From an uncultured Eubacteriales bacterium (GTDB lineage: Bacteria; Bacillota_A; Clostridia; Christensenellales; Aristaeellaceae): DNA of 19,401 nucleotides. The notes beneath the pieces are model-generated. The model was not told the origin of the DNA, did not search any database, and worked only from the letters and a program-made list of their open reading frames with translations. Location of the stretch: assembly GCA_902775835.1 (NCBI GenBank), contig CACYNZ010000020.1, forward strand, positions 1 through 19,401. The letters run 5' to 3'. The translations under genes and the position numbers were made by a program. Below are positions 7,449-14,967 of the stretch, piece after piece (position 1 is the first letter of the stretch; every line of letters begins with the position of its first letter).

Positions 7449-8486
7449 TCAGATTTTCTGATTTCCCGTGGACCAGACATGCTTTTCCCCGGCGTTTGCC
7501 GGCCTGTTCTGCGCCATGACGCCCGCCAGGGGATGGGGCACATAGGGGGCTTCCAGGTAAGCGATCTCGTCTTCTGTCAGCTCCAGATCCACTGCTTTCG
7601 CGGCACCGTCCACATGATGGAACTTTGTCGCTCCCACCACCGGTGAAGCCACCTTGGTCAGCAGCCAGGCCAGCGAAATTTCCGTCATGGTCACGCCGCG
7701 CTTGTCGGCCAGCTCCGCCACCCGGTCAATGATGAGGCTGTCCTGCTGTGCGGTGGCATCATACTTGAACCGGGCATAAGCGTCCTTTTCCAGGCGCTCG
7801 GAGGTTTCGCCCGGCCTGCGGGACAGCCGGCCTGCCGCCAGGGCGCTGTAGGGCGTGAGGGCTATGCCTTCCTCCTGGCAGTAGGGCACCATTTCCCGCT
7901 CTTCCTCCCGGAAGATCAGGTTGTAATGCCCCTGCACGGAGATGAACTTTGTCCAGCCCTCACGTTCGGCAATGGCATTGGCCTTGGCCAGCTGCCAGGC
8001 AAAGCAGTTGGAGATGCCGATGTACCGGGTCTTGCCGGAGCGCACCACCCGGTTCAGGCCGTCCAGAATATCCTCGATGGGCGTCTGCCAGTCCCACATG
8101 TGATAGATGTACAGATCCACATGATCCATGCCGAGATTTTCCAGGCTTTTGTTGATCATGCGCTCGATGTGCATCTGGCCGGTAACGCCGCTTTCGATCT
8201 CTTCCTGGGTGCGGGGCAGGAACTTGGTGGCCACCACCACCTCATCGCGCTTTGCGAAATCCCGCAGGGCCCGGCCCACATACTGCTCGCTGGTGCCGCT
8301 CTGGTAGGCGATGGCCGTGTCGAAGAAGTTGATGCCCGTTTCCAGACCGTGCCGGATGATTTCGCGGGAATGTTCCTCATCCAGCGTCCAGGCGTGCTGT
8401 CCCTGCCCGGCGTCGCCGAAGCCCATGCAGCCCATGCAGATGCGGGAAACGGTCAGGTCAGATTGTCCAAGTCTTGTGTATTTCAT
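7449..8486 (-). CDS. Aldo/keto reductase (second copy)
   Basis: A 345-residue aldo/keto reductase, longer than the other copy and of the YccK/IolS-like general class. The start MKYTRLGQSDLTVSRICMGC is characteristic. The tetrad is D56 and Y61 in NFFDTAIAYQSG, K88 in VVATKFLPR and H129 in LYIYHMWDW. Later motifs are GKTRYIGISNC, ISVQGHYNLI and the NADPH-binding GATKFHHVDGAAKAV. The start ATG follows GGAGGAGT and lies 3 bp after the TetR stop codon, so it is the first enzyme gene under the regulator's promoter. Likely cytosolic. The substrate is unknown, but close linkage to a TetR regulator fits an inducible detoxification role. Confidence 0.93.
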   Translation of the reverse strand: MKYTRLGQSDLTVSRICMGCMGFGDAGQGQHAWTLDEEHSREIIRHGLETGINFFDTAIAYQSGTSEQYVGRALRDFAKRDEVVVATKFLPRTQEEIESGVTGQMHIERMINKSLENLGMDHVDLYIYHMWDWQTPIEDILDGLNRVVRSGKTRYIGISNCFAWQLAKANAIAEREGWTKFISVQGHYNLIFREEEREMVPYCQEEGIALTPYSALAAGRLSRRPGETSERLEKDAYARFKYDATAQQDSLIIDRVAELADKRGVTMTEISLAWLLTKVASPVVGATKFHHVDGAAKAVDLELTEDEIAYLEAPYVPHPLAGVMAQNRPANAGEKHVWSTGNQKI

Positions 8487-8489
8487 GTC

Positions 8490-9122
8490 TTACTCCTCCT
8501 TTGCGCTGAGCAGTGTGTTCAGACAGGTACAGGTCAGGTCATAGGCTGACTGGTATACATACGGGATGCCGGCCTGCTCCATGGCCGTCTTCTGCTTTTC
8601 GGTGACGCTGGTATAGGGGAAGATGCCGTACAGGAACGGGAAAAAGGCATACAGGAACCGCTGACGCGCTGCCCTGCCCATTTCCGGAATATACTTTTCC
8701 ATCATGCGGGCGACGGTGTCCAGGGAGGCTCCATAGGCCGCCTTGAATTCGGCGAGCTTCTCAGGACGGGCATTGGCCTCCATGTCAAAGAGGTTCATGG
8801 ACAGGAGGCGCAGAAGCTCCGGTCTGTCCGTCAGGGTCCGGGCAATCACCTGGGCAAGTTCCTGCCGCGTCAGATGATCTTCCCGTTCCATCACGGCGTT
8901 CATGGCCTCCGTCCACCGTTCATATTCCCGCTGCATCAGTGCCAGAAAGATTTCTTCCTTGGTTTCGAAGTAGTTGTAAATCGAAGTGCGGGTAAAGCTG
9001 GTGGCCGCGCCGATGTCCTTGATGGTGATCTCCCTGAAGCTCATGGTTTCATAGAGATGCGCGCAGGCATCGATGATCTCCTGCTCGCGGGCGGCTGCCA
9101 GTGCCGGTGAAGCCCTTGACAT
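8490..9122 (-). CDS. TetR family transcriptional regulator
   Basis: A 210-residue regulator. Residues ~12-58 form the TetR DNA-binding domain, with the recognition region TRTSIYNYFETKEEIFLAL. The helical C-terminal part (MEKYIPEMGRAARQRFLYAF and on) is the divergent ligand or dimer domain. ATGs at 9128 and 9122 are both in frame; AGGAGGA abuts the first directly, while the second has a 6-nt spacer, so MSRASPAL at 9122 is the likelier start. It is the first gene of the operon and its own promoter carries two identical palindromes, the classic layout for autorepression. Probably released by a small hydrophobic or reactive ligand, which cannot be identified here. Confidence 0.93.
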   Translation of the reverse strand: MSRASPALAAAREQEIIDACAHLYETMSFREITIKDIGAATSFTRTSIYNYFETKEEIFLALMQREYERWTEAMNAVMEREDHLTRQELAQVIARTLTDRPELLRLLSMNLFDMEANARPEKLAEFKAAYGASLDTVARMMEKYIPEMGRAARQRFLYAFFPFLYGIFPYTSVTEKQKTAMEQAGIPYVYQSAYDLTCTCLNTLLSAKEE

Positions 9123-9145
9123 GAACATTCCTCCTGAAACAAAAC

Positions 9146-9158
9146 TGACACTGTGTCA
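9146..9158. promoter_or_regulatory. Putative TetR operator O1
   Basis: Perfect inverted repeat TGACAC-T-GTGTCA. It lies between the predicted transcription start and the start codon of the regulator. It is preceded by CAAAAC, exactly as the second copy is, so the shared sequence extends beyond the palindrome. Binding here would block elongation. Confidence 0.8.
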
Positions 9159-9166
9159 TCGATGGA

Positions 9167-9195
9167 ATGGTATCACAAAACTGACACGGTGTCAA
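9167..9195 (-). promoter_or_regulatory. Sigma-A-type promoter of the redox operon
   Basis: Read on the minus strand: TTGACA (9195-9190), 17-bp spacer, TACCAT (9172-9167). The -35 matches consensus perfectly and the -10 matches at four of six positions. It is the only clear promoter found ahead of the ten minus-strand genes. Confidence 0.7.
9182..9194. promoter_or_regulatory. Putative TetR operator O2
   Basis: Perfect inverted repeat TGACAC-G-GTGTCA overlapping the -35 element of the operon promoter. Its centre is 36 bp from that of the other copy. Occupancy would block RNA polymerase directly. Confidence 0.8.
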
Positions 9196-9514
9196 ATTAA
9201 ATGATGTATTTCTTTCTGATCCCGGGATATCCGGAGCGGACATCACCGCAGGGAGACGGTTTCTCTCTGGATCTGCCGCGCTGTGCTTGTCTTCTGCGGG
9301 AAATGGACTATAATACAGTTTGACAAAACTAACTGATCCTGGCGTGTATATGATGCGGTGTCAGGCTGAAAGGCCGGATGTCCATGCAGGAAACCGCAGA
9401 ACGCGGGAAGATTCGCGGGAAGGGAAGAGCGATCTTTACGGAAGGGACGTATTCCCGGCGCGGATGCGGTGAAACACCGGGGGAGCAGAGCATGGAAGCG
9501 GGGGAGCGGAAACC
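9196..9514. other. Intergenic region between divergent transcription units
   Basis: About 320 bp without a convincing gene. It holds a plus-strand promoter candidate (9287-9314), leaving a leader of nearly 200 nt ahead of the next gene. A small hairpin CGGTG-AAA-CACCG lies shortly before the ribosome binding site. A 46-codon ORF (9378-9518) ends in an ATGA overlap with the next start, but it has a poor ribosome binding site and low-complexity Gly/Arg/Glu content. Confidence 0.5.
9287..9314 (+). promoter_or_regulatory. Candidate promoter for the membrane-protein genes
   Basis: TTGTCT (9287-9292), 16-bp spacer, perfect TATAAT (9309-9314). A nearby TTGACA (9320-9325) has only poorly spaced -10 partners (TGTATA at 19 bp). 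The leader to the first gene would be about 195 nt. Confidence 0.45.
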
Positions 9515-9919
9515 ATGAATGAACTGTACGAAACCGGAATTTCCAACGCACGGTGGTGGGCCTATGACATTCCGGGCAACATCGGCTGGATCATCTGGCT
9601 TGTCGGTCTCATCCGGTGCATGAAAAGGGGCGTCGGTCTCTTTGAGGCGCTGGCCATTGTGCCCGGCGTGCTGATGCTGACCGGGGTGGCCGAGCTGATC
9701 AGCGAGCGGGCGGCCGGTCTGGACCGGGTGCTTCCGAAAAAACGTGTTCTGCGCGGCTTCGGCGCGCTGACGCTGGGCGGTGTTCTGGCATTTCCCGCCG
9801 CTGTCGTGGGTCTTGTGACGGAGGCGGATGTATCCTGCATGCTGTGGATGCTGGGCGGGGCGGTCCTGTGTGCCGTGTTTGCGGGACTGTGCCTGCGGGG
9901 CTACAAAAAACGGGTATAA
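9515..9919 (+). CDS. Small integral membrane protein, unrecognised
   Basis: 134 residues that I do not assign to a named family. Hydrophobic stretches near residues 21-36, 44-60, 80-103 and 106-127 suggest four membrane helices, joined by a charged loop (ISERAAGLDRVLPKKRVLRG). The C terminus is basic (LRGYKKRV), so it is probably cytosolic. The ATG has GGGAGCGG upstream. It is followed 46 bp later by a second membrane-protein gene in the same direction, so the two probably share a transcript. No catalytic motif is visible. Confidence 0.72.
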   Translation: MNELYETGISNARWWAYDIPGNIGWIIWLVGLIRCMKRGVGLFEALAIVPGVLMLTGVAELISERAAGLDRVLPKKRVLRGFGALTLGGVLAFPAAVVGLVTEADVSCMLWMLGGAVLCAVFAGLCLRGYKKRV

Positions 9920-9965
9920 GGCTGACCATGAAGAAACAATATGACATGCAAGGGAGAGTGTGCAT

Positions 9966-10586
9966 ATGACAATCATGAAGATTCTGATGCTTGCTGCGAT
10001 CGCCGGTCATCTGCTCTGCGGGTACTGCGACTGCCTGCTGACATATCTGCCCCGCGGCAGATTCCGCTTTGAGGATATGAAGAACAATCAGAAGCTTGCC
10101 CAGGCTTTTGACGGACTTCCCCTCCGCAATCCGATGAAGTCCATGCTGCTGGGATGCCTGGCCATGTTCCTGTTCTTCTTTGGCTATCTGGCCCTGTGTC
10201 ACTGGATGCGCGCGTACTCTGAGCTGTGCGCTGCGCTGATGCTGGTGGGCTGTGTCTGCGTTGCGACCTTCGGCATGGCGCATCACGTGTTCTGCGGTGT
10301 GCCGGAGTGGCTGTATGTGCGTCTGGGCCGCACGCAGGAAGCGCTGGATATCATCAATGAATTTTTTCGGAAAACATCCATTACAATGGTCATGTGCTAT
10401 CTTGGCTTTCTGATTTTCGGCGTCACCTTTTTTGCGGCGGTTGTCTCAGGGATCACGCCGCTGCCCCGCTGGGCCTGTATATTCAATGTTCTGCCTCTGA
10501 TGCTGGCGTTTCTGCCGCTGCGGGTCGGCGGAGCCGGCAACTGGGCCGGGGCTGTCATGTTTCTGGGGCTTTTCTTCCTGATGTGA
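9966..10586 (+). CDS. Integral membrane protein, DUF6796-like
   Basis: 206 residues with about six hydrophobic helices (start ILMLAAIAGHLLCGY; then SMLLGCLAMFLFFFGYLAL, LCAALMLVGCVCVATFGMAH, ITMVMCYLGFLIFGVTFFAA, IFNVLPLMLAFLPL and a C-terminal GAVMFLGLFFLM). The central stretch HHVFCGVPEWLYVRLGRTQE and the ending ITPLPRWACIFNVLPL remind me of the DUF6796 family of Firmicutes membrane proteins; this is recall, not a search. GTG at 9960 is in frame, but AGGGAGAG (9951-9958) is correctly spaced for the ATG at 9966, so I use that. No function is known. Confidence 0.78.
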   Translation: MTIMKILMLAAIAGHLLCGYCDCLLTYLPRGRFRFEDMKNNQKLAQAFDGLPLRNPMKSMLLGCLAMFLFFFGYLALCHWMRAYSELCAALMLVGCVCVATFGMAHHVFCGVPEWLYVRLGRTQEALDIINEFFRKTSITMVMCYLGFLIFGVTFFAAVVSGITPLPRWACIFNVLPLMLAFLPLRVGGAGNWAGAVMFLGLFFLM

Positions 10587-10748
10587 TGAGCGGCATGAAT
10601 GGAGCGGATTCTCCATGGAATTTGCGGTATGGTGTCCGCTGCGTGTCAATGATTTCAACTGACATTCGAGCCTTCTGACGCGACGGTCGCTGTTATTCCG
10701 TTCCTTTATCTGATACGATGGAATCACAAAAGGAAGGAGGACTCCATC

Positions 10749-11765
10749 ATGGAAATGGGGAAAGAAATCAGACGCCTGCGTGAAGAACGGGGTATCACTC
10801 AGGAGACCCTGGCTGAAGTCCTGAATGTGACAGCCCAATCCATCAGCAAATGGGAACGCGGCACCAGTATGCCGGATGTGCAAATGCTGCCGCAGATCGC
10901 GGTGTACTTTGGCGTTACGATCGATCAACTGTTCGACATAGCCCCAGACCAGCAGATGGAACGCATGGAAAACCGGATCTACAGTCAGGGTCTGCTGGAA
11001 GCGGCGGAGATACGGCAGCTGGAGCAGCAGCTTGCTGCTTATTCCGAACAGCCGAAGCTCGCCGGAAAGGCAAACACACTTCTGGCAAAGCTTTACAACC
11101 ATCAGGCGGAACAATACCGCATACTGGCAGTCAGATATGGCAAAGAGGCTGTAGAAAAAACAGGCGGTGATCCGGATGCGATCAGTGAGCTTGCAAATGC
11201 CTGGGGAAGCCGTATTTCCGACTGGAATGTACGTAATCATCATGCTCTTATCAAATGGTTCAGTGATTACTGCCTCCGCAATCCTGGCAACCGTGCCGCC
11301 CTCATGTGGTTACTGGATAATCTGATCGATGACCGGCGTCTTTCAGAAGCACGCCAGTGGATGGAGAAGCTGGTGCGCATGGACAATACTTTCCGTGTTC
11401 CCATGTACCGCTATCTGATTGCACAGGCAGCAGGTGAAAAGGAAGAAGCCGAAGCCTGTCTGACTGAACTGGAATCCATGGAAGACCAGGAATGGTGCTG
11501 GGCTGTCACGCTTGGTGATATCTATACCCTGCGACAGGAGTATGACAAGGCGATTGCCTGGTACAGAAAAGGCCAGGAGCTTCAGCCCTCCCCAAAGTAT
11601 ACTGACAGTGCGACCAGCATCGCACATATTTATGAAATCCTTGGCAATGCGCCGAAGGCGATTGAGGCATATAAGGAACAAATGAGACTTCTGCGGGAGG
11701 AGTGGGGCATTGTAAAAGGCGAAGAGCTCGATGAAGTGGAGCGCGCCATACGCAGCCTGCAGTAG
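10749..11765 (+). CDS. XRE-type HTH regulator with TPR-like C-terminal region
   Basis: 338 residues. Residues ~5-60 are a Cro/C1-type helix-turn-helix: IRRLREERGITQETLAEVLN, VTAQSISKWERGTSMPDV and a hydrophobic LPQIAVYFGVTIDQLF. The rest is helical with TPR-like repeats, most clearly WAVTLGDIYTLRQEYDKAIA and AHIYEILGNAPKAIEAYKEQ. This is a common Firmicutes layout in which the repeat region senses a partner or peptide. The start follows GGAAGGAGGA. A possible extended -10 (TGA-TACGAT, 10711-10719) lies just upstream, without a good -35. A hairpin terminator follows the stop. A decayed inverted partial copy lies about 140 bp downstream. Confidence 0.92.
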   Translation: MEMGKEIRRLREERGITQETLAEVLNVTAQSISKWERGTSMPDVQMLPQIAVYFGVTIDQLFDIAPDQQMERMENRIYSQGLLEAAEIRQLEQQLAAYSEQPKLAGKANTLLAKLYNHQAEQYRILAVRYGKEAVEKTGGDPDAISELANAWGSRISDWNVRNHHALIKWFSDYCLRNPGNRAALMWLLDNLIDDRRLSEARQWMEKLVRMDNTFRVPMYRYLIAQAAGEKEEAEACLTELESMEDQEWCWAVTLGDIYTLRQEYDKAIAWYRKGQELQPSPKYTDSATSIAHIYEILGNAPKAIEAYKEQMRLLREEWGIVKGEELDEVERAIRSLQ

Positions 11766-11797
11766 AAAATCAGATGTATGAGCTTTCCGCCCATAGG

Positions 11798-11845
11798 AAA
11801 ACGGCATCCTGCTTCCAGATTCTCTGGTGTCAGGATGCCTGTTTT
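11798..11845. terminator. Intrinsic terminator, possibly bidirectional
   Basis: A long hairpin: AAAACGGCATCCTG pairs with CAGGATGCC(T)GTTTT with one bulge, and the loop has an inner stem CCAGA-TTC-TCTGG. T-rich tails on both strands (GTTTTCGTATT on plus, GTTTTCC on minus) mean it could serve both the HTH gene and minus-strand transcripts from the DUF3267 side. Confidence 0.7.
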
Positions 11846-11904
11846 CGTATTCCTGCCTTTGGACATTTGCGTCGATTTTTCCGTTTCGCTGGTTTGTATT
11901 AAAG

Positions 11905-12085
11905 CTGGCAGGCTTTTCGCTGACCGCGTCGCTGCTGCCACCTGTTTTTCTGCAGCCTCTTTACCGGTTCTGACTGCCGGCAGACAGTATTGTTCTAAGG
12001 CTTTGCCGGCAGCGTGTTTGCCTTTCCGGCGAACTTCAGCTGATCCGAGTATGCGGAGAGCTGCTGCTCCATCTGCTGCAGAAGT
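11905..12085 (-). pseudogene. Decayed fragment of an HTH/TPR-regulator paralogue
   Basis: Read on the minus strand, this stretch aligns base by base to the part of the HTH regulator gene at about 11010-11210. A 19-nt exact match (TCGCCGGAAAGGCAAACAC) lies at 12032-12014 here and at 11059-11077 in the intact gene. Shorter shared blocks follow in the same order (GAACAATAC, GGCAGTCAGA, AAAGAGGCTG). The translated start of the fragment, MEQQLSAYSDQLKFAGKANT, mirrors LEQQLAAYSEQPKLAGKANT. A ~15-bp deletion, a TAG stop and a lost A in a poly-A run break the frame. No HTH part and no C-terminal TPR part remain. Confidence 0.82.
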
Positions 12086-12668
12086 ACAGCCCTTCCTGAG
12101 AATCACATATCATGGCATTCGAAGGAGCTCTCCGAAGTACTGACACCACATCCATATAATCCGGTGCCGGTGATATGAGTCCCATGAACGCGGAAATGAT
12201 GCATACCGTGAGAAGCGGCTTCATGGTAATCGGCGCGGCAATGAACACCGCAAGCGGAATCATACCCAGCAGGGACGGCGCGAGGGACATCATGATGAAG
12301 CGCTTTTTTGTCAGCGGATGGTATGAGACTGCATATGCTGCCAGTTTGCGCAGGCATAATCCAATCCATACTGTGGCTTCCTTCGGATAGCACAGAGCAT
12401 GCATAAGCTCATGAAGAGGCAGTGCCACAAGCATACCCGTTACGAATCCTGGAATGAGGAATCTGGGATCAACCGGCGGTTCTCTGTGGAAAAATGCCTT
12501 CAGGAAAACGGCAAGCATGCAGAGCAGCATGGGAGCTATACCATACGGTAAAGATTTTCCAATAAAATCATCCGCACTGCGCAGAATCTCTGCGTTTCCA
12601 GGAATGGGCGGGCTTTGGTGGGATGTTCCGGGGCTTTTCCGATTTCCTTCCCATACGATCTTTGGCAT
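12036..12668 (-). CDS. DUF3267 zincin-like membrane metalloprotease, altered C terminus
   Basis: 210 residues. HELMH at 86-90 (LPLHELMHALCYPKEA) is the HExxH zinc motif of DUF3267 (PF11667) putative zincin peptidases. Hydrophobic helices flank it (45-60, 70-88, 126-146, 150-166). ISPAPDYMDVVSVLRRAP near 165-182 matches the family's conserved C-terminal region, with a candidate third zinc ligand at D170. The last ~20 residues, after about MICDSQEG, are read out of frame through the regulator remnant, so the native C terminus is probably lost or replaced. The start follows TGAGGT at suitable spacing. Function in this family is not established beyond the protease motif. Confidence 0.82.
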   Translation of the reverse strand: MPKIVWEGNRKSPGTSHQSPPIPGNAEILRSADDFIGKSLPYGIAPMLLCMLAVFLKAFFHREPPVDPRFLIPGFVTGMLVALPLHELMHALCYPKEATVWIGLCLRKLAAYAVSYHPLTKKRFIMMSLAPSLLGMIPLAVFIAAPITMKPLLTVCIISAFMGLISPAPDYMDVVSVLRRAPSNAMICDSQEGLYFCSRWSSSSPHTRIS

Positions 12669-13213
12669 TGCAAGACCTCACAGCATGATTCAGTCGTCTG
12701 TCTGAGCATGTTCATTATAGGTCAGCCGCACCGAAACCACAATGGAAGGAACGGGCATGGCCGAAACCCTGCGCGAAAAGGCCGCGATGCCGATGGATTC
12801 CGGCAATCAGGAGACCAGGGCATAAGGCGGAAGGAAATCAGGGCGCCTGTCTCTGGGCAGGCGTATTATTTTGAGGATTTTGGCGCTGTGATATGCTACA
12901 ATGCATTCAGATGTTCCTTTACCTGCATACCGGAAGGAAGTGCTGTCTGTGCTGAAGAACAGCAACAAGCCGGATATGAGGATAAAGTGCGCAGAGGAAG
13001 CCGGTACTTTTCCTGCCTGTAGCGGCACAGCCTCAGACAGCCGGGAAACTATCGTGAACAGGACATGCCCGGCCGTGCCGGATGTACCGGGATACAAGGT
13101 GCATGGGGATGCGTGTGCATAGGCGTTTGTGAAACACGGCAGGGATGAAAATGGCCTGTCTGATTAAGCCGAAAACAGACCTGCTTCCATAAATCGAGCA
13201 CTGGAGTGATTGG
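12669..13213. other. 545-bp region with no convincing gene
   Basis: No ORF here resembles a protein family. A 27-codon ORF (starting at the ATG in ACAATGGAAGG) and a 73-codon frame (12901-13122) look random. A hairpin CGCCTG-TCTCTGGG-CAGGCG with a TATTATTTT tail (12844-12872) could be a weak plus-strand terminator. An extended -10 TGC-TACAAT (12894-12902) follows it without a good -35. The stretch may be gene debris. Confidence 0.5.
12844..12872 (+). terminator. Weak candidate intrinsic terminator
   Basis: A 6-bp GC-rich stem (CGCCTG / CAGGCG) with an 8-nt loop and the tail TATTATTTT. There is no recognisable gene directly upstream on this strand. Confidence 0.3.
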
Positions 13214-13546
13214 ATGGTCGGAAAGTATAGAGTCATTACCCTCTGCGGCAGCACCCGGTTCAGAGATGCTTTCATGGAGGCGCAGAAGCGTCTTACGCTG
13301 GAGGGAAACATTGTCATCAGTGTAGGACTTTTTGGCCACGCCGGGGACAGTGAGGTCTGGGAAGGCATGGCTGAGGATACCATGACAAAAACAAAAGAGA
13401 TGCTGGACGACATGCATAAACGGAAAATCGATATGGCTGATGAAATCTTTGTGATCAATGTCGGCGGGTATATCGGTTCTAGCACCCGGTCGGAAATCGA
13501 ATATGCCGCGGCAGCCGGAAAGGCTGTGCGGTATCTGGAGCCCTGA
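13214..13546 (+). CDS. Nucleoside 2-deoxyribosyltransferase-like protein
   Basis: 110 residues. The N-terminal VITLCGSTRFRDAF, the central VISVGLFGHAGDSEVWEG, then HKRKIDMADEIFVINVGGYI and STRSEIEYAAAAGKAVRYLE form a compact Rossmann-like fold of the nucleoside 2-deoxyribosyltransferase superfamily. The small stand-alone version is often found in mobile or accessory regions. The GSTRF loop and the STRSEIEYA helix are the likely nucleotide-binding elements. Actual substrate and activity are unknown. The start follows CTGGAG with a ~9-nt spacer. It begins the plus-strand accessory gene run. Confidence 0.85.
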   Translation: MVGKYRVITLCGSTRFRDAFMEAQKRLTLEGNIVISVGLFGHAGDSEVWEGMAEDTMTKTKEMLDDMHKRKIDMADEIFVINVGGYIGSSTRSEIEYAAAAGKAVRYLEP

Positions 13547-13614
13547 AATGCAGGAGGCTTCAGGTCACGGTGGACAGGATATCAGCAATCTGTTTGCAGG
13601 CGGGTGGATCGGAA

Positions 13615-13902
13615 ATGAGCGGACCATATGAATTCGATGGAGTCATTCACGAGGTCGCAGACAACGGCGGTGCCTATGTCATTTTCCCGTGGGATATCAG
13701 GGCGGTCTTCGGGAAAGGCCGGGTAAAAGTTCATGCTGAATTCGACGGCATTCCCTATGAGGGAAGTATTGTCAACATGGGTGTAAAGGATGAGAATGGA
13801 AGCGTATGCTATGTCATCGGAATCCTGAAGGCAATCCGGAAACAGCTGAATAAAGGTGACGGAGACGCCGTGCATGTTGTGATCAAGGAAAGGGATGCGT
13901 GA
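13615..13902 (+). CDS. DUF1905 domain protein
   Basis: 95 residues from MSGPYEFDGVI. The sequence matches the small beta-barrel DUF1905 family (PF08922): YEFDGVIHEV, GGAYVIFPWDIRAVFGKGR, VKVHAEFDGIPYEGSIV and a C-terminal YVIGILKAIRKQLNKGDGD. The family is common in bacterial accessory regions and has no established activity. An in-frame GTG at 13570 follows AGGAGG by 12 nt and would add 15 residues unlike the family, so I prefer 13615 despite its weaker ribosome binding site. Its stop overlaps the next start by 4 bp (GTGA), suggesting translational coupling. Confidence 0.85.
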   Translation: MSGPYEFDGVIHEVADNGGAYVIFPWDIRAVFGKGRVKVHAEFDGIPYEGSIVNMGVKDENGSVCYVIGILKAIRKQLNKGDGDAVHVVIKERDA

Positions 13903-14324
13903 TAGAGATGTGGAAATGCCCGAAATGCGGACGATCCTTCAAGAATGAGAATCAGAGTCATTACTGCGGGACAGCGCCTAAAACAGTGGAGGAGTACATC
14001 CTTGCACAGGACGAGGAAATCCGCAGTCAGCTTCAGACCGTGAGGCAGGCGCTTACCAGCCGGCTTCCCGGTGCTGCCGAGAAGATCTCGTGGTCAATGC
14101 CGACATACTGGAATGGTCACAATATCATCCACTTTGCGGCGCAGAAAAAGCACATCGGTCTTTATCCCGGGCCGGAGGCGGTTGCGTTTTTCTCTGAAAA
14201 GCTGGATCAGGCCGGCCTGAAATATAGTAAGGGATCAATCCAGATTCCTTATTCGGAGAATCTGCCAGTGGAACTGATAGCTGAGATTGCTGAGTGGTGC
14301 GTGAAAACAGGGAATCATGCATAA
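13899..14324 (+). CDS. Zinc-ribbon plus DUF1801 protein
   Basis: 141 residues. The N-terminal WKCPKCGRSFKNENQSHYCG is a small zinc-binding motif (CxxC plus HxC). The rest is a DUF1801/YdhG-like domain (PF08818): EEYILAQDEEIRSQLQTVRQ, AEKISWSMPTYW, IIHFAAQKKHIGLYPGPEAV and YSKGSIQIPYSENLP. Proteins of this type have been linked to iron handling in Bacillus, but assignment here is by family only. The GTG start overlaps the DUF1905 stop and has AAGGAAAGGG upstream; an ATG at 13908 is possible but poorly spaced. Cytosolic. Confidence 0.87.
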   Translation: MIEMWKCPKCGRSFKNENQSHYCGTAPKTVEEYILAQDEEIRSQLQTVRQALTSRLPGAAEKISWSMPTYWNGHNIIHFAAQKKHIGLYPGPEAVAFFSEKLDQAGLKYSKGSIQIPYSENLPVELIAEIAEWCVKTGNHA

Positions 14325-14432
14325 AATGAACTTTTCGAGGACAGGAATTCCTTAAGTCCGGGTCATTGTTCTGTTCCGGGGCGGTCATGCAACAGTGACT
14401 GAAATTGTGGAAGCACAGCTGAGGTGAAAAGC

Positions 14433-14948
14433 ATGCGTGTATTGGCAGAAACAGACAGACTGTTCATAACGGAAATGACGATGGACATGGCGATGGATGT
14501 CCATAAGAATTCCCTGGATGAAGACACAAGAAGATTCGTACCGGATGAAGTGTTTGAGACACTGGAAGACGCAAGGGAAACGCTGGAGTTTCTGATATCC
14601 CGGTACGGCTCCATGGATGGTCCTCTGGTCTACGCGTTGATCACGAAGAATGAGGAACGGAATATCGGCTATGTCCAGCTGGTTCCCGTAGGGGATGGAA
14701 AATGGGAAATCGGATATCATGTGGCCGAAGCGTTCACGGGAAAGGGCTATGCGACAGAGGCAGTGATGGCTTTTCTTCCGGTAATAACGGAGCAGGTCGG
14801 CGTGACTGAAGTGCACGGCATCCGTCTGCTGGAGAATACAGCGTCCGGACGTGTTCTGGAGAAATGCGGATTTCAGACGCTTTTTACCGGAGCGGGTGTC
14901 TATCACGGCAAAGTCCGTGAAATCAGCAGGAGTGTCTGGAAAGCGTGA
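14433..14948 (+). CDS. GNAT family N-acetyltransferase
   Basis: 171 residues of the RimJ/RimL-like GNAT type (PF13302). The start MRVLAETDRLFITEM is family-typical. IGYVQLVPVGDGKWEIGYHV is followed by the acetyl-CoA loop FTGKGYATEAVMAF, and LLENTASGRVLEKCGFQTLF near the end. It transfers an acetyl group from acetyl-CoA to an amine; the target is unknown. GTG at 14424 is in frame, but its GAGGTG is better read as the ribosome binding site for the ATG at 14433 (7-nt spacer). It is followed 19 bp later by another GNAT gene with the same GAGGTG-type start signal. Confidence 0.9.
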   Translation: MRVLAETDRLFITEMTMDMAMDVHKNSLDEDTRRFVPDEVFETLEDARETLEFLISRYGSMDGPLVYALITKNEERNIGYVQLVPVGDGKWEIGYHVAEAFTGKGYATEAVMAFLPVITEQVGVTEVHGIRLLENTASGRVLEKCGFQTLFTGAGVYHGKVREISRSVWKA

Positions 14949-14967
14949 ACGGAATGAGGTGGACAGA

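Noticed and set aside
9378..9518. 46-codon plus-strand ORF ending in an ATGA overlap with the membrane-protein gene
   Set aside because: Weak ribosome binding site, Gly/Arg/Glu-rich sequence unlike any family. Kept only as part of the intergenic description.
10597..10622. ATGGAG-CGGATT-CTCCAT hairpin after the second membrane-protein gene
   Set aside because: Short stem with no T tract, so not called a terminator.
12901..13122. 73-codon plus-strand ORF after an extended -10
   Set aside because: No recognisable domain and no ribosome binding site; composition looks random.
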